From contig JARJPL010000029.1 in assembly GCA_030782805.1 (NCBI GenBank), forward strand, positions 22,012 through 86,011: DNA of 64,000 nucleotides. Reading direction: 5' to 3'. The translations under genes and the position numbers were made by a program. The notes beneath the pieces were generated by a model. The model was given only the letters and a program-made list of their open reading frames with translations. It did not search any database and was not told the DNA's origin. Position 1 is the first letter of the stretch. Each line of letters begins with the position of its first letter. Shown here piece by piece: positions 36,398-47,924 of this stretch. Source of the DNA: Aschersonia sp. MBC 622. Lineage: Eukaryota; Ascomycota; Sordariomycetes; Hypocreales; Clavicipitaceae.

Positions 36398-37479
36398 AGA
36401 TGATGGCTTGCAGCGATGGTGATGGTGGATTCGGAGGGGTAGGAGAAACCGATGGAGCAAGACACGAGCCAAGGGAGTGTATGCGCGACGCGATGGGAGA
36501 AATGCCTGGGGATGTAACGCATTATTCTCTCCATGTCGGCATGCTAGGCTACCTAGTGGCGGTACCGGGCGCTAGGAAAGTGAAGCGTTGGCACGAAGTA
36601 GATGCGATTGAGGTGAGTACGAGACGACAAGGGCTGTTGATTCGGTGTATATGGAGTCGTGTGATTTGCTTGCTTGTTTACATACGATAAGGCGAATGAT
36701 CAGGTCTACTGGATATTGACCTCTGCCGTATGTACTAGGTAAACCTCTTTCTGAATGGTTGGTTACCCAGCACACGAAGAGTCAATTTATGTTATGACGC
36801 GATGCTGGGCTAGATGACAGGGGAGCGTAGAGTCTCTGTGGGCTGCCATTAGGCACAGGGCGCTTGGCAGTGGCTAGGTACTGTAGAAAGCTGATGACAG
36901 CTCCTAAAATGAACCCCCATACCCCCTTAAGCCCTGGCTGGGCAGCCCCACGCCATCTAGCATCGCTCCAGCAATTTAGAATTGGTTGCCGTTGCTTGGT
37001 TACGTCGGCCCGTAAATACCTACCTGGGCAGATAACTACTACCTTAATAAATCACCGGTACGTACAGATTATGGAGTCTACCTAGCGCTCTGCTTTTCCG
37101 GACTTGTCCCTCATCCGCGGCCCTCCACACCTCATCTCCATTACCTTTTCCTTCCATCAACTACCCAGCAGCTGGGCTGTCGACTGACCATCTCATCGTC
37201 CTCTCTGGCCTGGCTTCCGACGCCCGTTCACTCTGGTGCCACTTCCCACACGCCCCATTCCCGGTGCAGCAGGAACGAGACGCCGCGCCAAAGCAGCTTT
37301 AATCTAGTAGCCTCCTGCTGAGCTTCGCCTGCCTTCCTGCACCCGAGATTCTCCACCAGGCCATAACAGCGCCGACGCAGACCAAAACCTCAACAAAACA
37401 ACCCATCGTCGTCGACACCACCTACCTCTGCCATCGACATTTCGGAATTTGCTTCGCCGCCACGGCCATCGCGCCAGCC

Positions 37480-39521
37480 ATGGGTATCTGTAGTTCAACG
37501 TGCTGTCGAGGTCCGTCTTGCTCCCCCGACCCGGCCGTGCACGGCCTCGTTTGGCCCTCCCGCTATCGCCATTCTCCCACTCCCTGACACTTGCCATCTA
37601 CAGGCCGATCCCGAGATAGTCTCTACGAGCCCGTCCTCGCCGACAGCGAACGTGAAGCTGTCGCCGACCTCCTGCAGTTTCTCGAAAATGTCTGTACCCT
37701 CCCCGCCCGCCCCGACCTTGCTAATCCTCCGAATAGCGTGGCGAGACAGACTTCTTCTCCGGCGAGCCCCTCCGAGCACTCAGCACCCTGGTCTTCTCCG
37801 AAAACATAGATCTTCAGCGCAGCGCAAGCTTGACCTTTGCCGAGATTACCGAACGCGGTACGCTTGCTACCCGTTTCTGCTGCTAGAAGCTGCCTGCTGA
37901 TCTTAGTCTCAGATGTCCGCGAAGTCGACCGGGACACCCTCGAACCTATTCTATTCCTCCTCCAAAGCTCCGATGTTGAGGTACAACGAGCCGCCAGTGC
38001 TGCACTCGGCAATCTAGCTGTGAATAGTATGATCTAGCTTCAAATTCCTTAACCATTATGACTAATTAATCATGATGCAGCTGAAAACAAGGTTCTCATC
38101 GTCCAGCTCGGTGGCCTCACCCCGTTGATCAGACAGATGCTGTCACCAAATGTCGAGGTGCAATGCAACGCTGTTGGCTGTATCACCAATCTTGCTACAC
38201 ATGAGGAGAACAAGGCCAAGATTGCTCGTTCTGGTGCTCTGGGACCGCTGACCAGGCTGGCCAAGTCAAGAGACATGCGCGTGCAACGCAACGCTACCGG
38301 TGCCCTCCTGAACATGACTCATTCCGGTACGCTGCTCTTCAAAATGGTTGCTCAGTGTGATACTCAAAACTAACAACCATGCCAGATGAAAATCGCCAAC
38401 AACTTGTCAACGCTGGTGCCATCCCAATTCTGGTACAGCTCCTCGCCTCACCCGATGTTGACGTTCAGTACTACTGCACCACCGCTCTCAGTAACATTGC
38501 CGTTGATGCCAATAACCGACGAAAGTTGGCCTCGTCAGAGGCCAAACTCGTACAATCCTTGGTTGCTCTCATGGAGTCGTCCTCACCCAAGGTTCAGTGC
38601 CAGGCTGCCCTTGCTCTCCGAAACCTGGCCTCCGACGAAAAGTACCAACTCGACATTGTCCGAGCCAACGGCTTGGCGCCTCTGCACCGTCTCCTCCAAT
38701 CATCCTACCTCCCATTAATCCTCTCTGCCGTCGCTTGTATTCGCAACATCTCCATCCACCCCTTGAACGAGTCTCCCATCATCGAAGCCAATTTTCTGAA
38801 GCCTCTTGTCGACTTACTCGGCTCGACTGAAAACGAAGAAATTCAATGCCATGCCATTTCGACTCTTCGAAACCTGGCCGCCAGCTCGGACCGGAACAAG
38901 GCCCTCGTTCTGGATGCCGGTGCCGTACAAAAATGCAAACAGCTGGTGCTGGACGTACCCGTTACTGTCCAGTCTGAAATGACTGCCGCTATTGCTGTGC
39001 TGGCTCTTAGTGATGATCTCAAGTCTCATCTGTTGAACCTTGGCGTCTGCGACATCTTGATCCCCTTGACGCACTCGCCGAGTATTGAAGTCCAGGGCAA
39101 TAGTGCTGCTGCTCTTGGCAACCTCTCTTCTAAAGGTATGTGCCCTTTCCTTGTTGATAGTTTGCAGACATTAACTGCCCCATCTGCAGTTGGTGATTAC
39201 TCGATATTCATTCAAAACTGGACCGAACCCAATGGTGGCATTCACGGCTACCTGTGCCGCTTTCTTCAGTCTGGTGATGCGACCTTTCAACACATTGCTG
39301 TCTGGACCTTGCTCCAACTGTTCGAATCAGAAGACAAGACACTTATAGGCCTCATTGGTAAGGCCAATGACATTATCGAACACATTCGAAACATTGCAAA
39401 CCGCCAAATTGACACGGAGCCCGGCCTTGAGGAAGAAGACGAAGGTGAAGTTGTCAATCTGGCTCAGCGTTGCTTGGAGCTGCTTGGGCAAAGCATGTCC
39501 AAGGCTCACATTGAAGGGTGA
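37480..39521 (+). CDS. VAC8: vacuolar armadillo-repeat protein Vac8
   Basis: Lipid-anchored scaffold on the vacuole membrane, needed for vacuole inheritance, nucleus-vacuole contacts, fusion and Cvt-type autophagy. Seven exons: 37480-37510, 37604-37689, 37737-37857, 37913-38026, 38081-38326, 38386-39135 and 39190-39521, for 559 aa. The tiny first exon encodes MGICSSTCC, which provides an N-myristoylation glycine and palmitoylation cysteines. The rest is consecutive ARM repeats of about 40 residues with recurring A-AL-NLA cores (ASAALGNLAVN, GCITNLATH, ALLNMTHS, ALSNIAVD, ALRNLAS, TLRNLAAS). An acidic tail near LEEEDEGE follows. Introns are dense in the 5' half only. Confidence 0.97.
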
Positions 39522-40036
39522 TTTTACTCTTGGAACAGTTGGAGGGTGACAGTCACATTGCATTGTGATGGTCCTTCGAACAGAGCCGCAGCAAAACTGC
39601 GGACAGTGATTGGTGTTGAACGTGTCTTTTGAGTCTGAGGCGCAACCGGCAGAGGGAAAGCGCAATGCTATGCCCACATTTTGAAGCCACTTTTCATTTT
39701 TCGTGTCCGGAGTTTTTTTCGTTTGGTCGGTGGCTTATGCTGGCGCCCTGCGTGCCACTGCCGAGTTTCAGTGGCAGGTAGAGGTTCTGAGCCTTGACAG
39801 TCTCAGTTCAGCTCTCTTTTCTCCTATTCATCATGTACAAAGCATATGCAGCGCATTATTGCTGCTAGCCCAGCATTTTATAATTTTCGATTTTATGAGC
39901 CCGTCAAGGTTGCGATGGCACAGTTGAAGGATGGTGTAATTGAACAATGCGATGCTACCATGGTATACCCGAATATGCTGCTTTTATCCCTAGTGATTTT
40001 TGCACAGTGATGATGATCACTACAGGCAATAGACTA
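39522..40036. other. convergent 3' flanks
   Basis: Non-coding gap between the VAC8 and IMP1 stops; presumed 3' UTRs. Confidence 0.6.
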
Positions 40037-40618
40037 TTATTCTACCTCTTGTAGCGGATTCTTGAACCATTGGCGTTCGCTCCAGGGCAAGACCTTTGCC
40101 ACTACCTTGCCCTGTATAAGGGCGAGAGGCAACGGCCCAAACGTTCTTGAATCTCTCGAAGCGATGAGGTTATCGCCGATAATCCAACAGTGGCCGTCTG
40201 GAACCTGTACAAGAATAAGTGAGCCGCTCTCAGAAAGATGACGAGCATGGCAAATAGCATTCAAGCTTACCTGTAGCATGGTATCCTGGCCGTGCTTCCC
40301 CGGCGTCCCGATCGACACGTAGTCTCCCGGCATACCAACAACGCGCTTTACGCCCATGTCGTACTTTGCAAATGGCATCTTGTACAGCACGAGGTCGCCG
40401 ACGCGCACGCCGCGGCCGCGCCGGCACCGCATGTTGGTGCCGATCCAGTCGCCGTAGGTGGAAAAGGTGGGCAGCATCGAGGGCCCGTCGGCGGGGCCGA
40501 CCTGGAACCCGTGCGTCTGCAGGAAGTGCCAGGCAAAGCAAGCCTTCGTGAGGCCGAGGAAGAGTCGCACGCCGGGGCGGCGGAAGAAACGAGACGCCAC
40601 GAGTGGGCGGGATGGCAT
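40037..40618 (-). CDS. IMP1: mitochondrial inner membrane protease subunit 1
   Basis: Signal-peptidase-like serine protease that removes intermembrane-space sorting signals from imported proteins. Exons 40618-40271 and 40204-40037 give 171 aa. The catalytic Ser is in DGPSMLPT (about S47) and the general-base Lys in VKRVVGMPGD (about K91). The C-terminal box HCWIIGDNLIASRDSRTFGPLP is present. One hydrophobic N-terminal segment (FLGLTKACFAWHF) fits the membrane anchor. The 66-nt intron has no stop and is a multiple of three, so unspliced mRNA would encode a 22-residue insertion before the VPDGHCW box. ATG 40618 is the first ATG of the frame. Confidence 0.95.
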   Translation of the reverse strand: MPSRPLVASRFFRRPGVRLFLGLTKACFAWHFLQTHGFQVGPADGPSMLPTFSTYGDWIGTNMRCRRGRGVRVGDLVLYKMPFAKYDMGVKRVVGMPGDYVSIGTPGKHGQDTMLQVSLNAICHARHLSESGSLILVQVPDGHCWIIGDNLIASRDSRTFGPLPLALIQGKVVAKVLPWSERQWFKNPLQEVE

Positions 40619-40976
40619 GTTTGAAGCGGGCAAAGGTGGTGTGTGGTGGGTGTGGATGTGTGTGTTCTAAGGAAAATTCAAGGGCTATGAGTGCATTGGG
40701 GAGCTCATTGTGACTTGGGTCAGTCGCGACCACGACTGAGAAGACGGGCCACACAATGAGATTATCAGAGTTGCTTAAGGTGAGGAATCGGGGGCTTGGT
40801 TTAGGTGTGATTTACGGTCGAGTCAATATGTGGGGCACTTGGTGACTGGCGGCGAGAGCTCTCGGAGCTCCCCATTCTCCATGTCAAGCTCAAACTTGTT
40901 CATTTCCTCCTCCATACTCACAAGATACCCTCTCGATTGGGTCTTTTCTTCCACTGACGGTTGAGACACGGCGACA
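40619..40976. promoter_or_regulatory. shared promoter IMP1 / mitochondrial IF3
   Basis: 358 bp between divergent start codons of two mitochondrial genes; a CA-rich stretch lies near the IMP1 start on the minus strand. Bidirectional activity is inferred. Confidence 0.5.
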
Positions 40977-41852
40977 ATGACAATACTTGGCAACTCTCGA
41001 TGTCTTTTTAACTCGCGGGCCGCCCTGCAGAGGGTCTTTTCACTCTCTCCGCCCGCCGCCGCCGCCGCGGCCGCTTACCACCAGGCACGCGCCTACGCCG
41101 TTCCCCCCTCCCGTCGCGGCCCGCGCGGGCAACATCTCGCCGACTCGGCCGACCGCGTCGACGGTGGCCTGCCCTACAGCCCGCTATACACGACGGCAGC
41201 GGCCCTGCAGCGGTCGCAAAAGGACCGCATGCCGCAGGATTTCGAAATTACCGACCCAAAGATCATGGTCCTGGAGAATGGCTCCATCGCGGGGCCGCTG
41301 GCGACAAAATTCGTCTTGAGCAAGCTCAACGTCAAGACGGAGTCGCTACGCATGATTCGGCCGTACGTGCCCAAGGGCTCGCCGCTGCCGCGCAAGGGCG
41401 GCAAGGCGGCGGCGGCGACGGCTGAGGATGGTGGCGGCAGCGAGGACGGGGAGGCGACAGCGCCGACGACGCAGGAGGAACAATTTGCGCTGTGCGAGAT
41501 TGTGAATAAAAAGGAAGCCTTTCAAAAGGAGCAGGAGCGAAAGCAGCTGAAGAAGGAGAACGCTAGGCCAAAGACAAAGGAGATGGAGCTGACGTGGGCG
41601 ATTTCGGAGCACGACTTGCAGACCAAGCTGCGGCAGCTGGCGGGGTTCCTGAACAAGGGCATGAAGGTGCAGCTGGTGCTCGGAACCAAGAGGGGCGGGA
41701 GAAAGGTGGACGAGGAGACGGCGAAGGCGCTGATGAACAAGATCCGGGATGAGGTGCAGGCGCTGGGCGCGCGCGAGGTGACTGCCGCAAACGGCGATCT
41801 GGGAAGGACGATGAGGATGAATTTCGAGGGCGTGGTCAAGAAGCAGACGTGA
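40977..41852 (+). CDS. mitochondrial translation initiation factor 3
   Basis: IF3-type factor that keeps mitoribosomal subunits apart and aids start-codon selection. Single exon, 291 aa. A mitochondrial presequence (Arg-rich, with poly-Ala to about residue 38) is followed by the N-terminal IF3 domain (FEITDPKIMVLENGSIAGP). A long charged linker carries an acidic/Gly insert near residues 145-165. The C-terminal IF3 domain shows EMELTWAISEHDLQTKLRQ and FLNKGMKVQLVLGTKRG. The linker insert is longer than in bacteria, as usual for fungal mtIF3. Confidence 0.9.
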   Translation: MTILGNSRCLFNSRAALQRVFSLSPPAAAAAAAYHQARAYAVPPSRRGPRGQHLADSADRVDGGLPYSPLYTTAAALQRSQKDRMPQDFEITDPKIMVLENGSIAGPLATKFVLSKLNVKTESLRMIRPYVPKGSPLPRKGGKAAAATAEDGGGSEDGEATAPTTQEEQFALCEIVNKKEAFQKEQERKQLKKENARPKTKEMELTWAISEHDLQTKLRQLAGFLNKGMKVQLVLGTKRGGRKVDEETAKALMNKIRDEVQALGAREVTAANGDLGRTMRMNFEGVVKKQT

Positions 41853-42067
41853 GGAACCGGCAAACACATGGTAAATGGAACATGCGGGTGAGTATGGAAA
41901 GGCTCATCTTTGTATTTGCTTCGGTGCTAAGTACACAGCACAGTGTGTAACAACATCATGTAAAGTAAAGTCATCTAGAAAATTCGAGCACCTTTTGTCT
42001 TGCAAGCTTTTAAAACCCCCGAACGCCAATATGTCGTAACGAAAACAAGCAAATATGCAAGCAAGCC

Positions 42068-42691
42068 TCACATGATTTCGTCCAAATCATCGTCCACAGC
42101 TGTCTGTGCCGGCTTTGCCTCTGCATTCTCCTCCGTCTCCCAGCCTTCGTCCTCGTCCCGCTCTGCCCGCTTTCCATTCTCTTTTTTCGTCCTCGTCTTC
42201 TTCGCCACAGCCCCCTCACCTCCCCCCTCGGCCTCGCTCTGTTCCCCCTCCTCCTCAACCACGTCCTTATTAATCGCATCCCAGCCCTGTCGTCTCTTAT
42301 CCACCGTGCGCTGCCTGTCCCAGCTGCGCTTCACTTTGCTCGACGTGCGCTCCAACACCGCCTCGGCCATTTCCATGCCCTTTTCACGGCGCCGCCGCGC
42401 CTTAGCCGACACGCGCGCCTTGCGTTGGCTCGTTCTCTTTTGTACGCCCGCCGCGTGGTGCACCGCGAGCACTGACGGTCTCTCGGTGGGCTTGCCGCGC
42501 GCGGGTGGCGCGGCGGTCTTGAGGGACTTGTCCGTGTCGATGCTGGGTGAGGTGGCGCGGCGCGCGGCGCGGGACCGCTTAGAGGGTTGGGCTAGAGATA
42601 GGAGAGAGGCAAAAGGTCAGCGGTATGCGTGTGTTGGCTGGTGAAGGATCTTTGAGGAGCCATGCTGGGACGTACCTTTTGTTTTGGCCAT
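42068..42691 (-). CDS. ALB1: ribosome biogenesis factor Alb1
   Basis: Shuttling partner of Arx1 on the pre-60S ribosomal particle, involved in nuclear export and recycling. Exons 42691-42676 (16 nt, encoding MAKTK plus one base) and 42591-42068 give 179 aa. The family start MAKTKAQPSKRSRAARRA and the TSPSIDTDKSLK block match Alb1. They are followed by VLAVHHAAGVQKR and a highly basic helix (KARVSAKARRRREKGMEMAEAV, then RTVDKRRQGWDAINK). An acidic tail ends in DDLDEIM. The tiny first exon makes this gene easy to misannotate. Confidence 0.88.
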
Positions 42692-43705
42692 TGTAAAAAA
42701 GTTGTGATTTGGGACAGATTTCTGCGCCGTTGTGATGGTGGGGGAATGTCGGTCTACAACTCTTTTTCTTTTGCTGCAGCCGCTATCGATAATGAGCATT
42801 GGAGACGTGGGGTTTCGCGACTCGGGCGGAAGATCAAGTAACTTATTATTAGGTAGATGCGGGCACATGAGATGTTACTTATTAAAATCACCTTGGAAGG
42901 AAACGAAAATCAAAATCATTATAAACATCTTCTATTCTGATAGATAGTAGTTTGTGCTTTTTTTTTTCGCCTCGAGATACTGTTGCAATCCCCAATCTTG
43001 CTTCTCCTCGTTCATTCAACGTCCTCGTCAGCAATTAGAGCCTTCCCACGCAAAACACGTTAGCGTAACTCAAGCCAAGCTGCACTCGGCAGAGCCAAGC
43101 ACGGACCGCACATCCGTCTGAGCATCAACAACTGTGCTTGATAAAGCTATACTACATTCAAATTTTTTAAAAAAAAAAGTTACAAACGTAGGAATTCATC
43201 CCGTCTCAGATACATGGCTATAAAGAGTAATGCTGAGGGACAGGGGATTAAAGGCCCATATTTATCATCATGCCGAGATCAGATTGCGCATTGCTTGCTG
43301 CCTTTGACTCGACCTACGGATACTGCAAACAGTCATATTTGGCAGCTGGGTGATGCGGCTTTGATGATATCTCTGCTGGGCGGGAAAAAGAAAAGTTTCA
43401 TATAATGGTGCAGACACGCAGAAGAAATGTTCAAGATACTAACAAATTTATGCTGTGCGCCACGCGATGCTCTCCACTAATGTACCTGCAGGATGACGTT
43501 CAGCGCAGCATCGCCGCCGGTTTGCCAGTCCGGAGTAAAATACTGTCTGGGACATTACGCTCGGCTAGTCCAGCTTCGGGACGAGCTGCTGCCCCAACGA
43601 CGCACGTCGAGCACAATCATCTCCCTTTCTCCTTCTCATGTGCCTCATATTCCATTCCCATCTCCACTGCAGACTCAAAAGACTGCGAGGGTGAGCACCG
43701 TCAAC
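42692..43705. other. intergenic
   Basis: No gene recognised. The frame upstream of 43706 stays open to 43493 but reads as leader sequence. Poly-T and poly-A tracts lie near 42960 and 43170. Confidence 0.5.
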
Positions 43706-46078
43706 ATGAAGCCGCTCTTTACTGCAGTGATTGCCGGAGTCAACTACCTCCTTCACCCCGAGATTCTGGTACGCCACGCTCTCCTAGATGTTGAGACATG
43801 TTCACCCCGAATATATCCCTATGCTTATTGTTTCCTTGTGTTTTTTTCTTGCAGGGCTTGATTGAAGAAGATATCAACCCAGATGCCGTTCTCCCCGTCA
43901 CGCTCATCAGCACCGAGGAGCTCAACAGCCCCAACCTTGATGATTTTCTCAAGGGTCTCGAGCTCTTTGACGATGTTTACTCGAGCGAATTCGCCTTTGC
44001 ATTGGTAGAGAAGCCAGGTGCCAACGAGACAAGTCACGCCAGACGGTCATCTGTGGCCGGCAAACACACCTACACTGTGCAGGTCACCGACAGCCGCCCC
44101 AACGCGCGCGCCAAGGCGTCGGCCTTGTCCACCCTGCCCACGGGACCGTATATTCTGCACGGCAAGGAGCTTCACCAAGCGTACAGAATATACGAAGATG
44201 AGCTGCGTGCTTTTTCAGCAGGCATCGTGCCTGAAAAGCATGACGCCTTTGACCGGTGGGACCGCTCCCCTTTGATCCGAGACAATTGGCTAATCCTTGT
44301 CGCAGTTTTGTTGATCTCGGTGATGCGCTTCAAAATGGAACCCATCGGCCTATTGCTGTACCGTCGCGGCTGTACTTTTCGGGTCCGTCCATCAAGAAGC
44401 CGCTCTCTGGCTTTCGCTACGCCGTCCCGGAAGACTTTGATGTGAGCGGTCTGAAGACCACTCTGTCCAGCCAAAATTGGACGTCTCTCCATTCAGAGGG
44501 TGCCTCCAAACACGCAGACTACGTTCAGTTACTTCTAGACCAGGGAGCGATTATCGTGGGAAAGACAAAAGATGGGCAATTTGCCGAGGGCACGTCGTGG
44601 GTGGACGCGACGGCGCCTGTCAACCCTCGCGGCGATGGCAAGCAGCCTGTTGGCGGCGCGGCCGCTGGCGCAGGCTCTGCTCTCAGCAACTACACCTGGC
44701 TGGATAACTCCATCAGTCAAGGAGGTAGGATCTGTCGTGCGGGCCGTTACATCTCGGGAACCTTTGAAGCTGACTCGCCATAGCACTCGACGGCACACTG
44801 GCCCAAGCCGCTGCGTTTGGCTTGTTTACACTGCGCGTTACCGCTGAAACCGCCTCGCAGCAGGGAGTGCGCGTGAGCTCTCTGTGAGTTACTTAATTAT
44901 CTACTCAACCTCGGACCTTTTTTTGACAGAGTTTTCTAGAAAATTTCAGTCGACAGGAATTTCGAGTCGCAGTCTAGAAGATCTTGCGCATCTGATTGCA
45001 CCGTCATTCAAGCTTCCATGGCAAGCGACCGCTAGGCCGCAGCGCATCGTCTATCCCACCGACTTTGCTCCCCTCCTCTCCAAGAAACAGCAAGATCTAA
45101 TGGGCGAGTTTGTCGCTGCCTGGGAAAAGGCTCTCGGCATCAAGGCGGACAATATTAGTCTGGTAGATGCCTGGGCCAAGAACCCGCCGTCGGAAGCCGG
45201 CAAGCAGACGCTGCATGATTATCTTGGCCACGTAAGTAGAAACGGCTGTCCCCCAACTGAAACAATCTCAATACTGAGGCAGCAAAAGGCCGCGTATTAC
45301 TCTTTTTGCCACGACTTTTACCACAACTATGACGAGTTCCGATCTGCCTTCAAGACCAAGTTTGGCGAGGCGCCTTACCTCGAGCCGAATGTGGCAGAAG
45401 AATGGTGAAACCCTCCCTTGTAATGAGCATTATTGATGAGGCAACCCAGTAGCTAACTGAAACAGGGCTATTGGCGCAAAGACGGACGGCCGGGCAGCGG
45501 CGAAGAGGCTTGCGGTCTTTTCTGCCTGGTTCGACAAGAACATTGTGCCTACCACCGCAGATGCCCTTGCCAAGGCCGCCGTCATTGTTCCTGTCCTTGG
45601 ACAAACCTCTTTGTAAGAAGGTCGTACTGCAAACCCTCAAATATGAATCTGACACCTCTGCAGGAAATTTGACTCAGACAAGGGACTTGATCCCAATATT
45701 CTCGCACCCCTTCTAGGTACCCCGCAGATATCGGCACCATGTAAGTCACCCCCATTGAACTCAGGCGTTGGACGGGTACAACGCTACTAACACGCTCTTC
45801 TAGTTGCGCAACTTGCCATTGAGACTGGTGAAAACGCTTACGTGCCCTTCTCCGCTGGGGTTATCGGCGCCAAGGGTGACGACGTCATGCTCGTCCAGGC
45901 CATGAAGCGCACATTCGACATGGCCGGATGGCGCGTCCACGTTGACGCGGGACGTTTGACGTATCCTGTGGGAACCAACTCCCGAGGCGTGGACGATCAT
46001 TACCGGGATCCATTTCCACCGGCTCTTCCGGGCGGAGTCTCGTCTACAATCGGGGGCGAAGAGGTCAAGGAGCTGTAA
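43706..46078 (+). CDS. amidase-signature family protein, active site altered
   Basis: Nine exons: 43706-43768, 43855-44255, 44306-44724, 44784-44883, 44940-45231, 45283-45404, 45466-45612, 45664-45740 and 45804-46078. Together they give 631 aa with every phase closed. The second half has the amidase-signature fold pattern: VGKTKDGQFAEGTSW with the candidate catalytic Lys, NPRGDGKQPVGGAAAGAGSAL, DGTLAQAAAFGLFTLR and the SRSLEDLA block. By eye, the cis-Ser of the usual GGSSGG box is Ala and the nucleophilic Ser of the GGSxR box aligns with Thr in DGTLAQ. It may therefore be catalytically dead or altered. The N-terminal 230 residues form the extra domain seen in large fungal amidases. An upstream in-frame start at 43493 is possible. 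Function is unknown. Confidence 0.82.
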
Positions 46079-46132
46079 AGACCGATAGTGGCTTGTGAGA
46101 AATACAACTTATAAAAGAGTTATTCATGTCAT

Positions 46133-47138
46133 CTATCGGAATCCAAAGTATGCTCGCTCGAATTCGCGCCTAGATCCGACGTTTCCGCTCAATTGTCTGC
46201 AGGTAGAACAAAAATATATTGTAAACAAGTTGATACTCTGAATCGTTCCGGCATTGCGGCAGAGCCCGAATATCTCGGCCACACTCATCCATAATTGCTC
46301 ATTTCCCGCCCATTCATCAGTCTTCGTCGCTTTGTTGAAAATGGAAGAAACTACTATTTGCTCTAGCTGGTCTCGCTGCAGATAATGTGCCGCTTCGGGG
46401 GTTGCAGCAGGGACTTGTGATAGAATGGTGGAACGCATGGTGCCATCACGCGACAGCAGCTCGGCCGTAAAAAAGCGGACGAACCAATTGGCAATGATCT
46501 CAACTGCTTCGCGAAGCGAGTCCCATTCCCTTTCCACAGTGGTTCGCATATGCCCCGAAAGAAAGCTTGTGCGTCGACGAAATGTGTGAGAAAGGATCGC
46601 CACCACAGAATCGGATGCACCTAGCGTTCTTGACCAGGTCATGGCGGCCTTCCTGATATGGTAGAGAAGTTGATAGGACATTCGTGGGCTGATGGTGCCA
46701 AGTATGCAGGATCCACATGTACAATGAAAGATTATTCGTAGTGTCGAGGTCATTGTCTTCATGTATTCGGCATTCATAGTCTTGAGCATGGGCAGTGATT
46801 GTGTTTGCACACTGATGTTCTCCAATTCGATTGGTTGATATATTTCAATACCCACGTGCAAACGTTATAAGCCCAGTTGGGCAATTTGAGGCTGAGGCCA
46901 TGTGATGGAATTTTCCCTCATTAGAAGCTTTCATCAGAAGGTCCAAGGGTCTTGTACTAAACATATCGCGCGCCTCGATCAGAGGCGGGAATGTGCGCAG
47001 CAAGTAGTCAACCATGGTTACCTTGCCAGAGATAGCCGCGTAATGGAGAATAGAGTTACCTGCTCGGTCAGCAAATGCCCACAAGGGCAACCGGGATACA
47101 GTAGGGAAGTTTCGTAAATGCCTTTCGAGTTCTGCAGG
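46133..47138 (-). pseudogene. ankyrin-repeat-like relic
   Basis: Two open segments on the minus strand. The upstream one (47138 to about 46845) contains an ankyrin-type unit (GNSILHYAAISGKVTMVDYLL) and has no good ATG. An in-frame TGA at 47141-47139 stands before it. The downstream one (46861-46133, 242 codons) lies in another frame; the join near 46858 is a one-base slip with no usable splice pair that I can find. The downstream part has two close cysteines (CTCGSC) and helical text but no recognised domain. This is most likely a decayed gene, though a missed exon structure is possible. Confidence 0.5.
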
Positions 47139-47924
47139 TCAAGTTTGGCAAGACGGAAGGAAAGGTAGCCGGCGCTGGATGGCAACTGGCAGCTGGCAGC
47201 ACGCCTCTGCTGCCGCCGCTGTGTCATCAAGCAAAAGTGCCACAAATCGGGGCAGCCACAAAATTGCAAAATGCGCAGAGTGTGCAAGTAAAAGTCGCTT
47301 CAAGTCTGGTCATTACTCGATCCGCGCCTTGGTGACCCATATTACAAACTTGTCTGATGGTTCGGAGAGTCTCGTCTGTTCCAGCAAGGCCAGTTCCAGA
47401 CTAAGATAGCTTGTCCAGCTGGTTAGTCTCAGGGTACATGCACACCTGCTTGAATCTCTCCGAGAAAATGAGAAGCAAGCTAAACGCTTTGTGGTATGGT
47501 ACGTAAGTCAACCGAACGGATGGATCAAGATGGTCGTGGTTGGTAGGGTTGGACAAGATGCAACTAATTGACGTACACAACGCAAATTACGCAACTGATA
47601 CTCAGCAGGGTGTTTCTTTTGATTCATATTGTAAAATTACCTTGTTTTTCTCCCTTCATATTAGATGGCTTGCGCTGGCCGCGTCATGGTCTTCCGGCTA
47701 CGAGATCCGGTTTGACAGCCAAATGGGGCAAGCCCGAAACTAACCAGCCTTATTACGCCATCACCAACAGTTGTCAAATCGTTCACGATGAGTCACAACG
47801 CCGAGTCTGAAGCATAACGTTCTACGGCTCTGCAGCGTACCATATATGTATTGATCTACTCAGCGACATAATATAACCTGGCCGTTATTCCTGGTTTCGT
47901 TGAATATCCGCGCATAAAACTAAA
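47139..47924. other. intergenic
   Basis: No supported gene. The left part may hold eroded 5' sequence of the ankyrin relic (an ankyrin-like helix LKRLLLAHSAHFAIL is readable near 47290 on the minus strand). Confidence 0.4.

Larger units (their letters stand above)
34020..37479. other. 3.5 kb gene-poor region between SNF4 and VAC8
   Basis: No intact gene recognised. It contains a fragment duplicated from snf4 (34907-34962), an inverted repeat (36370-36397) and, over the last 350 bases, the C/T-rich leader of VAC8. Confidence 0.5.

Noticed and set aside
44725..44783. Reading the amidase exon on through 44783
   Set aside because: Treating it as an intron (GTAGGA...ATAG) restores the conserved text on the far side, whereas reading through meets a stop.
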